From the NCBI RefSeq assembly GCF_011801125.1, contig NZ_CP046171.1, positions 2,728,001-2,792,000 of the forward strand: a stretch of 64,000 nt of DNA, written 5' to 3'. The position numbers and the translations under genes were made by a program. The number at the start of each line of letters is the position of its first letter. The stretch's first letter is position 1. This document shows positions 17,761 through 27,216 of the stretch, piece by piece. This stretch comes from Nocardia brasiliensis (lineage in GTDB: Bacteria > Actinomycetota > Actinomycetes > Mycobacteriales > Mycobacteriaceae). Under the pieces are notes generated by a model that was given only the letters and a program-made list of their open reading frames with translations, was not told the origin of the DNA and ran no database searches.

Positions 17761-20541
17761 TTGGTGCGTCTACGTCTACGGCAACAAAAGCCCGGGGACA
17801 CACCGGATTTCCAACCTGCGGTTGCCTCGGGTGTGCAGCCGTCGGCGAACGGCAGAATGTCGGGAATCGTCCGGCCGCGCACGATCGGCGGTCAGCTGTC
17901 CCGAATTCTCGCGCTGTCGCTGATATTGGTGCTCGCGTTGCTCGGAGTCACGGTCTACGGCCAGATTTCGGACTATCGCCAAGCCAATGCCACGGTGAAG
18001 TCCGTCGAGTTGGCGCTGAGCGTGCAAGACCTGACCAACCAGATCCAGCGCGAGCTCGGCATCACCAACGGCCTGCTCGGCGGTGAGAATCGCCTGCAGC
18101 AACCGCTGCTCGATCAGCGCGGCAAGGTCGACGCCACGCTCGCGCAGTTGACCGAGGCCGCCTCGGGTGACACGCCGGGCGCCGATCAGGTGCGCGCCGC
18201 GCTCGGCCAGTTGAACCTGCTGGCGAACACCCGCGTGCAGATCGATACGCGCCGGGTCAGCAGGCAGGTGGTCTTCCAGTTCTATACCGACGCCGTCGCC
18301 GCGTTCAACCGCCTTGCGCTCGGTCTGGACCAGGCGCGTGACCCGCAGATCCAGCGCGGTCTGCAGGCGCTCTACGCCCTCGGTGAGGCCAAGGCCGAGC
18401 TCGACAAGGAGCGCGGCTTCCTCAACGGCGTTTTCGTCGCGGGCCGGTTCAGCGGCGGTGAATACGTGCAGTTCATGGAGATTCGGTCCAGCAAGTTGAA
18501 CGGCCTGGCCACCTTCTCCCGCTACGCGACCAAGGGGCAGCAGGCCAAGCTCGACGCGGCGCTGCTGAGCGACAACGCCACCAAGGCCGAGCAGGCCGAG
18601 AGCGTCGCGATCGCCTCCAGTGACGGACCGCTGGTCCGCGAGGTCGACCCGATGGCCTGGTGGACGCAGATGTCGGGCGCCCTCGAAGATCAGGGCAACG
18701 TGCAGCAGGCGGTGGGCGCCGACGTGCGGGCCCGCGCCGACGACCTGCGCAGTGCCGCGCTGCTCAACTTGATCGGCTTCCTCGTCGGCGCGGCCATCGC
18801 CATCGTCGCGATGATCCTGCTGGTGATCACCTCGGTGCGCGCCATCGTCCGTCCGCTCGCCGCGCTGGCCGGTGAGGCCGACGACGTGGCATCGCGGCGC
18901 CTGCCCCAGGTCATCGACGCGTGGTCGCACACCGAGGAGGGCCGCCCGGAAGCGCCTGCGGCCGTGCAGGTTCCGGCCGGTTCGAGTATCGAGATCGCGG
19001 CCGTGGCCGGCGCGCTGGACCGCGTGCAGACCACCGCTTTCGAGCTCGCCTCGCAGCAGGCGCTGGTGCGTCGCAACACCACCGAGTCGATGGCCAACCT
19101 GGCCAGGCGCAACCAGAACCTGGTGCGTCGCCAGCTCGCCCTGATCAGCGAGTTCGAGCGCGAGGAACTCGACCCGAAGGGTCTGTCCAACCTGTTCGAG
19201 CTCGACCACCTGGCCACCCGCATGCGCCGCAACGCCGAAAGCCTGCTCGTGCTCGTCGGCGAGGCCAGCCCGCGTCGCTGGGCGCAGCCGATCGCGCTGA
19301 GCGATGTCATCCGCGCCGGTCTGTCCGAGGTCGACGACTACCGCCGGGTGGTGCTGCGCCGGGTCGACGACGTGCTCATCGCCGGATCGGTGGTGAGCGA
19401 ACTCGCGCACATGCTCGCCGAGCTCATCGAGAACGGACTCGCCTTCTCCCCACCGGATCTCGAGGTCGAGATCTACGGCCGCCGGGTGCCGCAGGGCTAC
19501 CTGCTCGCGGTGGTCGACCACGGCATCGGCATGCCCGCCGACCAGCTCGCCCAGTCGAACGCGAGGCTGCGCGGTGAACAGGACTTCATCGTCGCGCCGA
19601 CCAGATACCTCGGCCACTACGTGGTCGGCCGGCTGGCCGAACGGCTCGGCATCGCCGTCGAACTCAACGTCTCGCCGGTCAGCGGTATCGTCGCGCGGCT
19701 CGCGCTGCCCCTGGAAATCCTTGCGCAGGAACAGGATCAGCGCGGGGGAGTGCGCGGCAAGATCTCCGGCACCGGTGTCGAGCCGTCCTGGGGCTCCGAC
19801 GCCGAGCTGCCCGCCGCGGACCGGGCCGAGCTCGATCCGATGCACAATGGCCCTGCGCTGCAAGGCAATTCGGTGCCAGAGCCGCGTACACCCGGCCTGC
19901 CCGGACCGGCGCACGCTCTGCCGACGGTCTCGGCGCAGCACAACGGCACCGCGCGCCCCGCAGGCGAGAACCGGCATCAGTCCGACGCCTCGCACTACGG
20001 CGACGAACTGCCCACCGAGCGGACCGGGCGGCACGAGGCGGTGCGGTATGACACGAGCACCGGTATGCCCGCCGCGGCGTCCGGCCCGACCTCGGCGTAC
20101 TCCCATTTCGTCTCTCCGCAACCGGAATTCGCGCCGGAGACGGCCACCGACACCGGAACCATGTGGCGGATCTTCGAATCCGGTGACGCGCCGGTGGAGG
20201 CACCGGTAACATCTGTTGCGCCACCGACCGGCCCGGGCCCGCGCACCACGCGCAACGGACTTGTCAAGCGCAACAAGAAGTCTCGCTCCGCAGGCACGGC
20301 ACCGGGAACCGAGCCGCGGCGGGACGCGGGCGGAACGCCGCCGCGCCAGGATCATGCGCCGATCACGGAGCGCTCGCCCGAGGAGACCCGAAACATGTTG
20401 TCGTCGTTCCGTGCCGGTCATGAGCGTGGCGCCCCGCCCGCGCCGTCGACGACGCGGCCGTATGTCGGTGCGCGCGACCATGAAACCCGCGCCGACGATC
20501 CGGCGCCGACCGCCCCGTCCATCGCAGAGGAGAACCGGTGA
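17761..20541 (+). CDS. Conservon sensor-kinase-like protein with NIT domain (CvnA type)
   Basis: About 926 residues, membrane-bound. TM1 lies near 49-67, an extracytoplasmic nitrate/nitrite-sensing-type helical domain spans about 75-325, and TM2 about 334-356 (GFLVGAAIAIVAMILLVI). A HAMP-like linker and a HATPase domain (about 520-655, with MLAELIENGLAFSPPD and DHGIGMP) follow, then a 265-residue disordered tail. The phosphoacceptor helix lacks a recognisable H-box, as in other conservon kinases, which signal to the roadblock and GTPase partners rather than to a response regulator. TTG 17761 or GTG 17764 is chosen because GGAGGAG lies just upstream. The stop overlaps the next gene (GTGA). Confidence 0.88.
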   Translation: MVRLRLRQQKPGDTPDFQPAVASGVQPSANGRMSGIVRPRTIGGQLSRILALSLILVLALLGVTVYGQISDYRQANATVKSVELALSVQDLTNQIQRELGITNGLLGGENRLQQPLLDQRGKVDATLAQLTEAASGDTPGADQVRAALGQLNLLANTRVQIDTRRVSRQVVFQFYTDAVAAFNRLALGLDQARDPQIQRGLQALYALGEAKAELDKERGFLNGVFVAGRFSGGEYVQFMEIRSSKLNGLATFSRYATKGQQAKLDAALLSDNATKAEQAESVAIASSDGPLVREVDPMAWWTQMSGALEDQGNVQQAVGADVRARADDLRSAALLNLIGFLVGAAIAIVAMILLVITSVRAIVRPLAALAGEADDVASRRLPQVIDAWSHTEEGRPEAPAAVQVPAGSSIEIAAVAGALDRVQTTAFELASQQALVRRNTTESMANLARRNQNLVRRQLALISEFEREELDPKGLSNLFELDHLATRMRRNAESLLVLVGEASPRRWAQPIALSDVIRAGLSEVDDYRRVVLRRVDDVLIAGSVVSELAHMLAELIENGLAFSPPDLEVEIYGRRVPQGYLLAVVDHGIGMPADQLAQSNARLRGEQDFIVAPTRYLGHYVVGRLAERLGIAVELNVSPVSGIVARLALPLEILAQEQDQRGGVRGKISGTGVEPSWGSDAELPAADRAELDPMHNGPALQGNSVPEPRTPGLPGPAHALPTVSAQHNGTARPAGENRHQSDASHYGDELPTERTGRHEAVRYDTSTGMPAAASGPTSAYSHFVSPQPEFAPETATDTGTMWRIFESGDAPVEAPVTSVAPPTGPGPRTTRNGLVKRNKKSRSAGTAPGTEPRRDAGGTPPRQDHAPITERSPEETRNMLSSFRAGHERGAPPAPSTTRPYVGARDHETRADDPAPTAPSIAEENR

Positions 20542-20966
20542 CCACCCATTTACCGAGCGCAGATCCGCACACATTCAACTGGATGCTCGCCAACTTCGTT
20601 CGGGAGACCGATGGAGTGCGCGACACCGTGGCGGTTTCCTCGGATGGCCTGCTCATCGCGATGTCCGACGGTCTCGACCGCACCTCGGCGGACCGGCTCG
20701 CCGCAATGGTGTCCGGCCTGGCCAGCCTCGCCAAAAGCGCCTCGCGCAGTTACTCGTTCGACGGGCTCAAACTGATCATGATCGAGATGAAGCGCGGGTT
20801 CCTGCTCGTCTCGGCCATGGGGGACGGCAGCTGCCTCGGCGTGATCGCCGACGGCAACTGCGATATCGGTCTGGTCGGCTACGAAATGGCTGTGCTTGCC
20901 GAACGCGCCGGGTCGCTCCTTGACCCGGCGTTGATTTCCGAGTTGCGAGAGACATTACGAAGATGA
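20538..20966 (+). CDS. Roadblock/LC7-domain protein (CvnB type)
   Basis: A 142-residue roadblock/LC7 protein. The family dimerises and modulates small GTPases; in conservons it acts with the neighbouring GTPase. The fold is seen in FNWMLANFVRETDGVRDTVA, VSSDGLLIAMSDGL and the later strand LKLIMIEMKRGFLLVSAMGD. The GTG start overlaps the kinase stop by four bases, and its own stop overlaps the next ATG, so translation is coupled along the operon. Confidence 0.92.
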   Translation: MTTHLPSADPHTFNWMLANFVRETDGVRDTVAVSSDGLLIAMSDGLDRTSADRLAAMVSGLASLAKSASRSYSFDGLKLIMIEMKRGFLLVSAMGDGSCLGVIADGNCDIGLVGYEMAVLAERAGSLLDPALISELRETLRR

Positions 20967-21406
20967 GAGATCCTGACCGGCCGCGGTTGCCGGACCCGCG
21001 GATGATCCCGATGAACCGAATGTTCGGATGGTTCGATCCGGATCGACCCGGCCAGCCTGCTCCGGCTGAAGAAGTTGTCGACAGTGATGAACAGTTCGTG
21101 CGTCCCTTTGTCGTCACGGCGGGGCGCACGACGCCGTTGGTAGACGGTCTGCGGATCGAAACTCTGGTGCAGGCACCGCCTTCGGCGTTGTCGGCCCCGC
21201 TGCAGTTCGAACAGCGCACCGTGGTGCAGCTGTGCCAGCAGCCGCACTCCATCGCCGAGATCGGTACGGCCCTGCGGGTTCCGGTCGGTGTCGCGAAGGT
21301 CGTCGTGAGCGACCTCGCCGCCGCGGGCTACGTAACCGTCCGTGAATCCGATCAACTGTCCACCGCTGCCATCGAGAGGATTAGAGATCTTGTACGGGCA
21401 CTCTGA
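20963..21406 (+). CDS. DUF742 protein (CvnC type)
   Basis: A 147-residue DUF742 protein, the third conservon component. The family has a winged-helix-like C-terminal region; here VRPFVVTAGRTTPLVDGLRI and LPLRVPVGVAKVVVSDLAAAG-type sequence (ALRVPVGVAKVVVSDLAAAG at about 109-128) are diagnostic. Its ATG overlaps the roadblock stop (ATGA). A tiny open frame and then the GTPase follow. Confidence 0.92.
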   Translation: MRDPDRPRLPDPRMIPMNRMFGWFDPDRPGQPAPAEEVVDSDEQFVRPFVVTAGRTTPLVDGLRIETLVQAPPSALSAPLQFEQRTVVQLCQQPHSIAEIGTALRVPVGVAKVVVSDLAAAGYVTVRESDQLSTAAIERIRDLVRAL

Positions 21407-21407
21407 C

Positions 21408-21479
21408 ATGAGCGAACGTAGTGAGCGAATTCGGTGCCGGCGCTCGGCCGCGCTTGTCGGGAGTGAGGTGACATCATGA
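21408..21479 (+). CDS. Possible 23-residue coupling ORF before the conservon GTPase
   Basis: An ATG two bases after the DUF742 stop opens a 23-codon frame starting MSERSERI; its TGA overlaps the GTPase ATG (ATGA). It could pass ribosomes on to the GTPase gene. The DNA around its start (ATGAGCGAACGTAGTGAGCG) resembles a repetitive start-like motif scattered in actinobacterial genomes, so it may be a repeat rather than a gene. The GTPase also has its own GGAGTGAGG sequence. Confidence 0.3.
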   Translation: MSERSERIRCRRSAALVGSEVTS

Positions 21480-22066
21480 GCCCGCCCGCACAGGGACCGA
21501 CCATGCCGTCGTCGGTGAAGATCGTGATCAGCGGTGGATTCGGTGTCGGTAAAACCACGTTCATCGGGGCGATCTCCGAGATCGAGCCCTTGGTCACCGA
21601 GGCCGCGATGACCGAGGTGTCGGTCGGCGTCGACGATCCGGGCCGGCGGGCGGACAAGACGCAGACCACCGTCGCGCTCGACTTCGGCCGAATCACGTTG
21701 GACCGCTCCCTGATTCTCTACCTGTTCGGTACCCCGGGGCAGGATCGTTTCGTCTTCCTGTGGGACGACCTGGTCGACGGCGCGCTCGGCGCGGTCATCG
21801 TGGTCGACACCGGCCGGGTCGACGACTGCTACCCGGTGCTGGACTACTTCGAGGAGAAGCAGACCCCCTTCGTGGTGGTGGTCAACCGTTTCGACAACGG
21901 CACCCATTTCGACCTCGCCGAGGTGCGCGAGGCATTGGAGCTCGAGGACTGGATTCCGGTCCTGGAATGCGATGCGCGCGACCGCGAGTCGGTCAAAGAG
22001 GTGCTCGTTGCCCTGCTGGAGCAGGTGCTGTTCCATCGGTTGTCCGTCCAGGGGCTGCCCGCCTGA
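21476..22066 (+). CDS. Conservon small GTPase (CvnD type)
   Basis: A 196-residue GTP-binding protein with Walker A GGFGVGKTT (K26), a switch region with the G3 motif FGTPGQDRF, and the base-specificity motif VVNRFD. Conservon GTPases cycle on the membrane-linked complex of kinase, roadblock and DUF742 proteins and influence development and secondary metabolism in Streptomyces; the output here is unknown. GGAGTGAGG precedes the ATG. A hairpin follows, so this is the last gene of the operon. Confidence 0.92.
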   Translation: MSPPAQGPTMPSSVKIVISGGFGVGKTTFIGAISEIEPLVTEAAMTEVSVGVDDPGRRADKTQTTVALDFGRITLDRSLILYLFGTPGQDRFVFLWDDLVDGALGAVIVVDTGRVDDCYPVLDYFEEKQTPFVVVVNRFDNGTHFDLAEVREALELEDWIPVLECDARDRESVKEVLVALLEQVLFHRLSVQGLPA

Positions 22067-22083
22067 TTTTCCACCGAGAGCGG

Positions 22084-22108
22084 GCCCGACCGGTAGCCAC
22101 GGTCGGGC
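22084..22108 (+). terminator. Terminator of the conservon operon
   Basis: GCCCGACCG (22084-22092) and CGGTCGGGC (22100-22108) form a perfect 9-bp stem with a 7-base loop, followed by TCGTTCG, 17 bases after the GTPase stop. Confidence 0.7.
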
Positions 22109-22232
22109 TCGTTCGCTGTCCGGGCCCAGTTTCCTTCGCTCAGCGGGTTTTCCCAGAACTCCGGGTCGGCGGAACCGGGTGTCCGCACTGTGCGGACGGC
22201 ACGGTGGCGGTCAGCTCGGTTACGGTGGGCAC

Positions 22233-22790
22233 GTGGGTGTGGAGAAGGGGCGGATGCTCCGCGGGGAGTTGTACCGGGACAGCGATCCCGAGCTGGTCGC
22301 CGAGCGGCGGCGCGCGCAGACGTTGTGCGACGAGTTCAATCGCACGGGCGCAGAGGAGACCGACCGGCGCGACGCACTCTTGCGTGAGCTCCTCGGCAAA
22401 CTGGGCGAAGGCTCGTGGATCATGCCCCGATTCCAGTGCGACTACGGGTATCTCATCGAGATCGGGACGAACAGCTTCCTGAATTACGACGCGATCCTGC
22501 TGGATTGCGCGCCGATCCGCATCGGTGACGACGTGTCGATCGGCCCGCGCTGCCAACTCCTGACCGCCCTGCATCCCATGGCCGAGCACGAGTTACGCAG
22601 GCAGCGCTGGGAAACCGCGGCACCGATCCACATCGGCGACAACGTCTGGCTCGGCGGCGGCGTCATCGTGTGCCCCGGCGTCACCATCGGCGAGAACACC
22701 GTGGTCGGTGCGGGCAGCGTAGTAACCAAAGACCTGCCCGCCCAAGTCTTCGCCGCGGGCAACCCCGCCCGAGTAGTCCGCGACCTGTAA
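22233..22790 (+). CDS. Maltose/galactoside-type O-acetyltransferase (hexapeptide repeat)
   Basis: A 185-residue left-handed beta-helix acetyltransferase that transfers acetyl from acetyl-CoA to a sugar hydroxyl. The N-terminal Mac domain (RMLRGELYRDSDPELVAERR) and the repeat region with IRIGDDVSIGPRCQLLTALH (catalytic His in LTALHP) and NVWLGGGVIVCPGVTIGENT are clear. The end, AAGNPARVVRDL, is canonical. GTG 22233 gives the N-terminus expected for the family; ATG 22254 would remove seven residues. It is a single gene. Confidence 0.88.
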   Translation: MGVEKGRMLRGELYRDSDPELVAERRRAQTLCDEFNRTGAEETDRRDALLRELLGKLGEGSWIMPRFQCDYGYLIEIGTNSFLNYDAILLDCAPIRIGDDVSIGPRCQLLTALHPMAEHELRRQRWETAAPIHIGDNVWLGGGVIVCPGVTIGENTVVGAGSVVTKDLPAQVFAAGNPARVVRDL

Positions 22791-23089
22791 CCACCCCGGC
22801 CACCGCTGCGGCCCCACCTCCGAGCCTGATCGGCCACCGATCCCAGCCTGCTAGGTCGTCGCCGGGCCTGACCGGCCACCACGGATATGCCGCGGGTACC
22901 GCTTGTCGCGGCGCTACCGGCAGCCGCAGCGGCTGCTGAACGCGGCGCAGCGCTCAACGCAATGTGGCAGGGAAGGCGGCGAGGACCGTGCTTTGCCTGG
23001 TACGTCGTCGACGTGGCCGAGGCATCGCACGAGTCCACTGGATCATCCGCTCTGTTCGACCGAGCGGTACCGGCCCGCTGTGCTCCGGT
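22791..23089. other. Stretch without a supported gene
   Basis: Between the acetyltransferase and the small membrane-protein gene I see no frame with a recognisable product. Open frames here are rich in Arg, Pro and Ala in a way typical of non-coding high-GC DNA. The first 80 bases contain loosely repeated GGCCACC / GCCTGA elements. Confidence 0.4.
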
Positions 23090-23185
23090 CTATTCGACGC
23101 CCGACAGGGTGGGGCCGCCGCTGACGAACAGTCCGATGGCGATGACGACCACACCGATGACGACGGCGACGGCGAACTTACGCAT
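23090..23185 (-). CDS. 31-residue single-pass membrane protein
   Basis: Reading leftward, an ATG at 23185 follows a perfect AGGAGG (plus strand 23192-23197) with a 6-base spacer and opens a 31-codon frame. The product starts [20 protein letters not shown] and ends [10 protein letters not shown]: a short basic N-terminus, one uninterrupted membrane helix of about 18 residues and a small outside tail. Function is unknown; proteins of this form often modulate larger membrane proteins. It is divergent from ppc, whose start lies 137 bases away. Confidence 0.75.
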   Translation of the reverse strand: MRKFAVAVVIGVVVIAIGLFVSGGPTLSGVE

Positions 23186-23321
23186 CAAGGGCCTCCTGAG
23201 CAGAACCGGTCATTACAGGTGCTATTCGGATCTGCGGGGCGTTCGGATCGGTGTGATCGGGCGGCCTAGGTGTGGGATCCGTCGCATACCGCACGCGCGC
23301 CTGCGGCAATACTGTTCGATC

Positions 23322-26093
23322 ATGGGCGAATCGACGAGCGAGGCGCAGCAGGACGCGATCCGGCCGCTGCGCGACGACATCCGTTTTCTCGGCGGCGTCC
23401 TCGGTGACACCATCCGTGATCACGAGGGCCCCGAGGTGTTCGAGCTGATCGAGCGGGTGCGGATCGAGGCGTTCCGGGTGCGGCGCGCCGAGGTCGACCG
23501 CAGCGCGGTCGCGGAGATGCTCGACGGTGTCGACATCACGGTCGCGCTGCCGCTGATCCGCGCGTTCAGCTACTTCGTGCTGCTGGCCAATCTGGCCGAG
23601 GATATCCAGCGTGACCGCAGGCGCACCGCGCACGAGGCGGCGGGGGAGCCGCCGCAGGATTCCTCGCTGGCCGCCACCTACCGCAAGCTCGACGCGGCCG
23701 CGCTGGACGGCGCCGAGGTGGCCGATCTGCTGGCCGACGCGCTGGTGTCACCGGTGATCACCGCACACCCCACCGAGACCCGCCGCCGCACCGTGTTCGA
23801 CGCGCAGACCAGGATCACCGAGCTGATGCGGTTGCGCCAGCGCTACACCGAAACCGAGCGCAGGCGCGCCGATTTCGAGCGGCAGATCCGCCGTCAGGTG
23901 CTCAGCCTGTGGCGCACGGCACTGATCCGGTTGGCGCGCTTGCGGATTCAGGACGAGATCTCGGTCGGCCTGCGCTACTACGACATCACCCTGTTCGACG
24001 TGATCCCCGCGATCAACGCCGAGGTGCGCGCGGCGCTGCGCTCGCGCTGGCCGGGCGTGGAACTGCTGCCGCGCCCGATCCTGCGGCCGGGATCATGGAT
24101 CGGCGGCGACCGGGACGGCAATCCGTACGTCACCGCGGATGTGGTGCGTCAGGCCGGGCATCAGGCGGCCGCGGTGGCGTTCACCCGCTACCTGCGTGAC
24201 CTGGTCGAACTGGAGAAGGTGCTGGCACTGTCGGCGCGGCTGGTGCCGGTCACCCCTGCGGTCGCCGCGCTGGCCGAGGCGGGCTACCCGGAGCCTGCCA
24301 CCCATGCCGATGAACCGTATCGCCGTGCGCTGCACCGCATCCGGGGCCGCTTGACCGCCACGGCGGTGCGCGCGCTCGGCGAGGTACCGCCCGACGGGCT
24401 CGACGTCGGCGCCGAGCCGTATCAGATCCCGCAGGACGTGCTGGACGATCTCGATGCCATCGACGTCTCGCTGCGGGCCTCCGGTGACGACCTGCTCGCC
24501 GATGATCGGCTGGCCGCGCTGCGGTACGCGATCGAGACCTTCGGCTTCCACCTGCAAAGCCTCGACATGCGGCAGAACTCGGAGATCCACGAGCAGGTGG
24601 TCGCCGAACTGCTGGCCTGGGCCGGTGTGCACGCCGACTACGCGAGCCTGTCCGAAGCCGACCGGGTGGAGCTGCTCGCCGCGGAGCTGCGCACCAGGCG
24701 CCCGCTGCTCGGCCCGCACGCCAGGCTCAGCGAGCTGGCCCGCAAGGAGATCGACATCGTCTGTGCCGCGCGGGATGTGGTGCGCACCTTCGGTGCGGAG
24801 GCGGTGCCCAACTACATCATCAGCATGTGCACCTCGGTCTCGGACATGCTGGAGGCGGCGTTGCTGCTGAAGGAGGGCGGCCTGCTCGATCCCGGCGAGC
24901 CGGACGGGCCGCCGAGCTGCTCGGTGGGCATCGTCCCGCTGTTCGAGACGATCGAGGACCTCGGCGCCGGTGCCGCGACTCTGGCGGCGGCACTGGATGT
25001 TCCGGTGTATCGCGACCTGGTCGCCGCGCACGGCATGCGCCAGGAGGTGATGCTCGGGTACTCCGATTCCAACAAGGACGGCGGCTACCTGGCGGCCAAC
25101 TGGGCGCTGTACCGGGCCGAGCTCGATCTGGTCGAGGTGGCGCGCAAGTTCGGTATCCGGTTGCGGCTGTTCCACGGTCGCGGCGGCACCGTGGGTCGCG
25201 GTGGCGGCCGCAGCTACGACGCCATCCTCGCCCAGCCCGCCGGCGCGGTGCGCGGCGCGCTGCGGCTCACCGAACAGGGCGAGGTGATCGCGGCCAAGTA
25301 TGCCGAACGCGGTGCGGCACACCGCAATCTGGAGTCGCTGATCGCGGGCACGCTGGAATCGACGCTGCTCGACGTGGAAGGTCTCGGGCCCGACGCCGAG
25401 CCCTCCTACGAACTGATGGACGAACTCGCCGAGCGCGCCCGCGCCGCCTACGCCCGGCTGGTGCACGACACACCGGGATTCGTCGAGTATTTCCGGCAGT
25501 CCACGCCGGTCGCCGAGGTCGGCGATCTCAACATCGGCAGCAGGCCCGCCTCGCGCAAGCCGACGAATACGGTCGGGGACCTGCGCGCCATCCCGTGGGT
25601 GATGGCCTGGAGCCAGGCCAGGGTGATGCTGCCCGGCTGGTACGGCACCGGCACGGCGCTCGAGGAGTGGGTCGGCGACGATCCGCGACGCCTCGCCACG
25701 CTCACCGATCTCTACGAGCGCTGGCCGTTCTTCCGCACGGTGCTGTCGAACCTGGCGCAGGTGCTGGCCAAGAGCGACCTCGACATCGCGGCCCGCTACG
25801 CCGAACTGGTGGAGGACGCCGCGTTGCGCGAACAGATCTTCACGATGATCAAGGACGAGCATGCCCGCACCATCCGCATGCACGCCGCGGTCACCGGCAA
25901 CGATCACCTGCTCGCGGACAACCCGTCGCTGGCCGAGTCGATCCACAACCGGTTCCCGTATCTGGAGCCGCTGAACCAGATGCAGGTCGAGTTGCTGCGC
26001 AGGTTGCGCGCGGGCGACGACTCCGAGCTGGTGAAGCGCGGCATCCTGCTCACCATGAACGGCCTGGCCACCGCCCTGCGCAACTCCGGCTAG
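23322..26093 (+). CDS. ppc: Phosphoenolpyruvate carboxylase
   Basis: A 923-residue PEP carboxylase, which replenishes oxaloacetate from PEP and bicarbonate. Catalytic H149 sits in [12 protein letters not shown], the PEP-binding [11 protein letters not shown] follows, K585 lies in [11 protein letters not shown], the mobile loop is [13 protein letters not shown], and [19 protein letters not shown] is intact. The C-terminus is RNSG rather than the usual RNTG. The ATG at 23322 gives [20 protein letters not shown]; the frame is open further upstream but without family sequence. A TACTGT hexamer 7 bases before the ATG suggests a leaderless start. Confidence 0.96.
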   Translation: MGESTSEAQQDAIRPLRDDIRFLGGVLGDTIRDHEGPEVFELIERVRIEAFRVRRAEVDRSAVAEMLDGVDITVALPLIRAFSYFVLLANLAEDIQRDRRRTAHEAAGEPPQDSSLAATYRKLDAAALDGAEVADLLADALVSPVITAHPTETRRRTVFDAQTRITELMRLRQRYTETERRRADFERQIRRQVLSLWRTALIRLARLRIQDEISVGLRYYDITLFDVIPAINAEVRAALRSRWPGVELLPRPILRPGSWIGGDRDGNPYVTADVVRQAGHQAAAVAFTRYLRDLVELEKVLALSARLVPVTPAVAALAEAGYPEPATHADEPYRRALHRIRGRLTATAVRALGEVPPDGLDVGAEPYQIPQDVLDDLDAIDVSLRASGDDLLADDRLAALRYAIETFGFHLQSLDMRQNSEIHEQVVAELLAWAGVHADYASLSEADRVELLAAELRTRRPLLGPHARLSELARKEIDIVCAARDVVRTFGAEAVPNYIISMCTSVSDMLEAALLLKEGGLLDPGEPDGPPSCSVGIVPLFETIEDLGAGAATLAAALDVPVYRDLVAAHGMRQEVMLGYSDSNKDGGYLAANWALYRAELDLVEVARKFGIRLRLFHGRGGTVGRGGGRSYDAILAQPAGAVRGALRLTEQGEVIAAKYAERGAAHRNLESLIAGTLESTLLDVEGLGPDAEPSYELMDELAERARAAYARLVHDTPGFVEYFRQSTPVAEVGDLNIGSRPASRKPTNTVGDLRAIPWVMAWSQARVMLPGWYGTGTALEEWVGDDPRRLATLTDLYERWPFFRTVLSNLAQVLAKSDLDIAARYAELVEDAALREQIFTMIKDEHARTIRMHAAVTGNDHLLADNPSLAESIHNRFPYLEPLNQMQVELLRRLRAGDDSELVKRGILLTMNGLATALRNSG

Positions 26094-26115
26094 GCACCTA
26101 TCGCGCGGCGTTCGT

Positions 26116-26157
26116 CGTCCCGCGCGCAGGTCCGCCCGAAGACACGCGCGCGGGACG
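26116..26157. terminator. Hairpin between ppc and the LysR gene
   Basis: CGTCCCGCGCGC (26116-26127) pairs perfectly with GCGCGCGGGACG (26146-26157) around an 18-base loop, between convergent genes and 22 bases after the ppc stop. Confidence 0.55.
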
Positions 26158-26233
26158 CCGACGCATACGGGTCGCTGAGCTACCTGGTCCGCGTCCAGGG
26201 GCTCCGCGATGGTCGGCCCCCGATGGGGTGGGC

Positions 26234-27145
26234 TCAGGAGGGCCCTTCGGTGGGGGTCCGCGCCGCCGCGGCTTGGGTGAGGGTGGTTTCGACGAAGGCT
26301 TGGGCCGCCGCGGTCAGCGGGCCGCTGCGGTATACGAGCCACTGCGGTAGCTGTTCGGGTGGGGAGAAGCGATAGACCGCGGCACCGGCGCGGCAGGCGA
26401 GTTCGTGCCAGCCGTCCGGCATGAGGCCGGCGCCGATGCCGCGCAGCACCATGGGAAGTACGACGCTGCGGTCGCTGACCTCCGCGGCGATGCGCAGATC
26501 GCCGACGGTCGCGGCGAGCCGGTCGAACCGGGCGCGCACCGCGGTGGCCGGCGGCGGCAGCACGAAACTCATGCCGCGTAGATCTTTTGGCGCCACGGTG
26601 CCGTTCTCGCCGATCTCGGTGCCCGGCGGGGCGACGAGAAGGAACTGTTCGTCGCGCAGGTGATGGGCCACCAATCCCGGCCCGGCGGGCCGTTCCGCAC
26701 TGCCGCACACACCTGCCTCGCAGCGCCCGCGCAACACCATGGCGACCACTTCGGCGGCCGACAGTGCCGACCAGGTACCGACTGTCACGCCGGGGTGATG
26801 CTCGCGCAGCGCGGCTATGGTGCCGATCACCGGCTCCAGGGTCGACGATGAGGTGGCCGCCACATCGACGCGTCCGACGACACCAGCGCCGACGGCCTGG
26901 GCGGCGGCGCGCAGCGCGTCCAGATCGCGCAGCACCTGCCGCGCGCGGTCGACCATCAGCTGGCCCGCGTTGCTCAGCACCGCGTTGCGGCCGACCCGGT
27001 GAAACAGCGGCACTTCCAGCTCGCGCTCGAGCTTGCCGATGGCCCGCGACAGCGACGGCTGGGCTACCCGCAGCGCCCGCGCGGCATGGGTGAATCCACC
27101 GTGCTCGACGATCGCGACGAAGTACTCGAGCTGCTGGCGTTCCAT
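26234..27145 (-). CDS. LysR-family transcriptional regulator
   Basis: A 303-residue LysR regulator. The winged HTH occupies residues 1-60 (LEYFVAIVEHGGFTHAARAL, VAQPSLSRAIGKLERELEVP) and a periplasmic-binding-like effector domain about 90-295. It is divergent from the gamma-glutamyltransferase-family gene, 71 bases away, so that gene and perhaps the peptide transporter beyond are its probable targets, with a peptide- or amino-acid-like effector inferred from context. The start MERQQLEYF is standard for the family. Confidence 0.92.
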   Translation of the reverse strand: MERQQLEYFVAIVEHGGFTHAARALRVAQPSLSRAIGKLERELEVPLFHRVGRNAVLSNAGQLMVDRARQVLRDLDALRAAAQAVGAGVVGRVDVAATSSSTLEPVIGTIAALREHHPGVTVGTWSALSAAEVVAMVLRGRCEAGVCGSAERPAGPGLVAHHLRDEQFLLVAPPGTEIGENGTVAPKDLRGMSFVLPPPATAVRARFDRLAATVGDLRIAAEVSDRSVVLPMVLRGIGAGLMPDGWHELACRAGAAVYRFSPPEQLPQWLVYRSGPLTAAAQAFVETTLTQAAAARTPTEGPS

Positions 27146-27177
27146 AACCGTAGGCTATCGGTTTGGTGCAATAGATG

Positions 27178-27195
27178 TCTTGGACGTAACCAAGA
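27178..27195. promoter_or_regulatory. Inverted repeat between lysR and the gamma-glutamyltransferase gene
   Basis: TCTTGG-acgtaa-CCAAGA forms a perfect 6-6-6 inverted repeat in the 71-base divergent intergenic region. Its dyad form and position suit a LysR binding site controlling both directions. Confidence 0.5.
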
Positions 27196-27216
27196 TCGTC
27201 GGGTGATACTCATCTG

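Noticed and set aside
17776..20574. A 932-codon open frame on the minus strand opposite the conservon kinase
   Set aside because: Its product is Arg/Gly/Val-rich without domains, and it mirrors the codon positions of the real gene; long antisense frames are normal in such GC-rich coding DNA.
24093..26708. An 871-codon minus-strand frame opposite ppc and lysR
   Set aside because: No family features, composition typical of an antisense shadow, and it crosses two well-supported genes.
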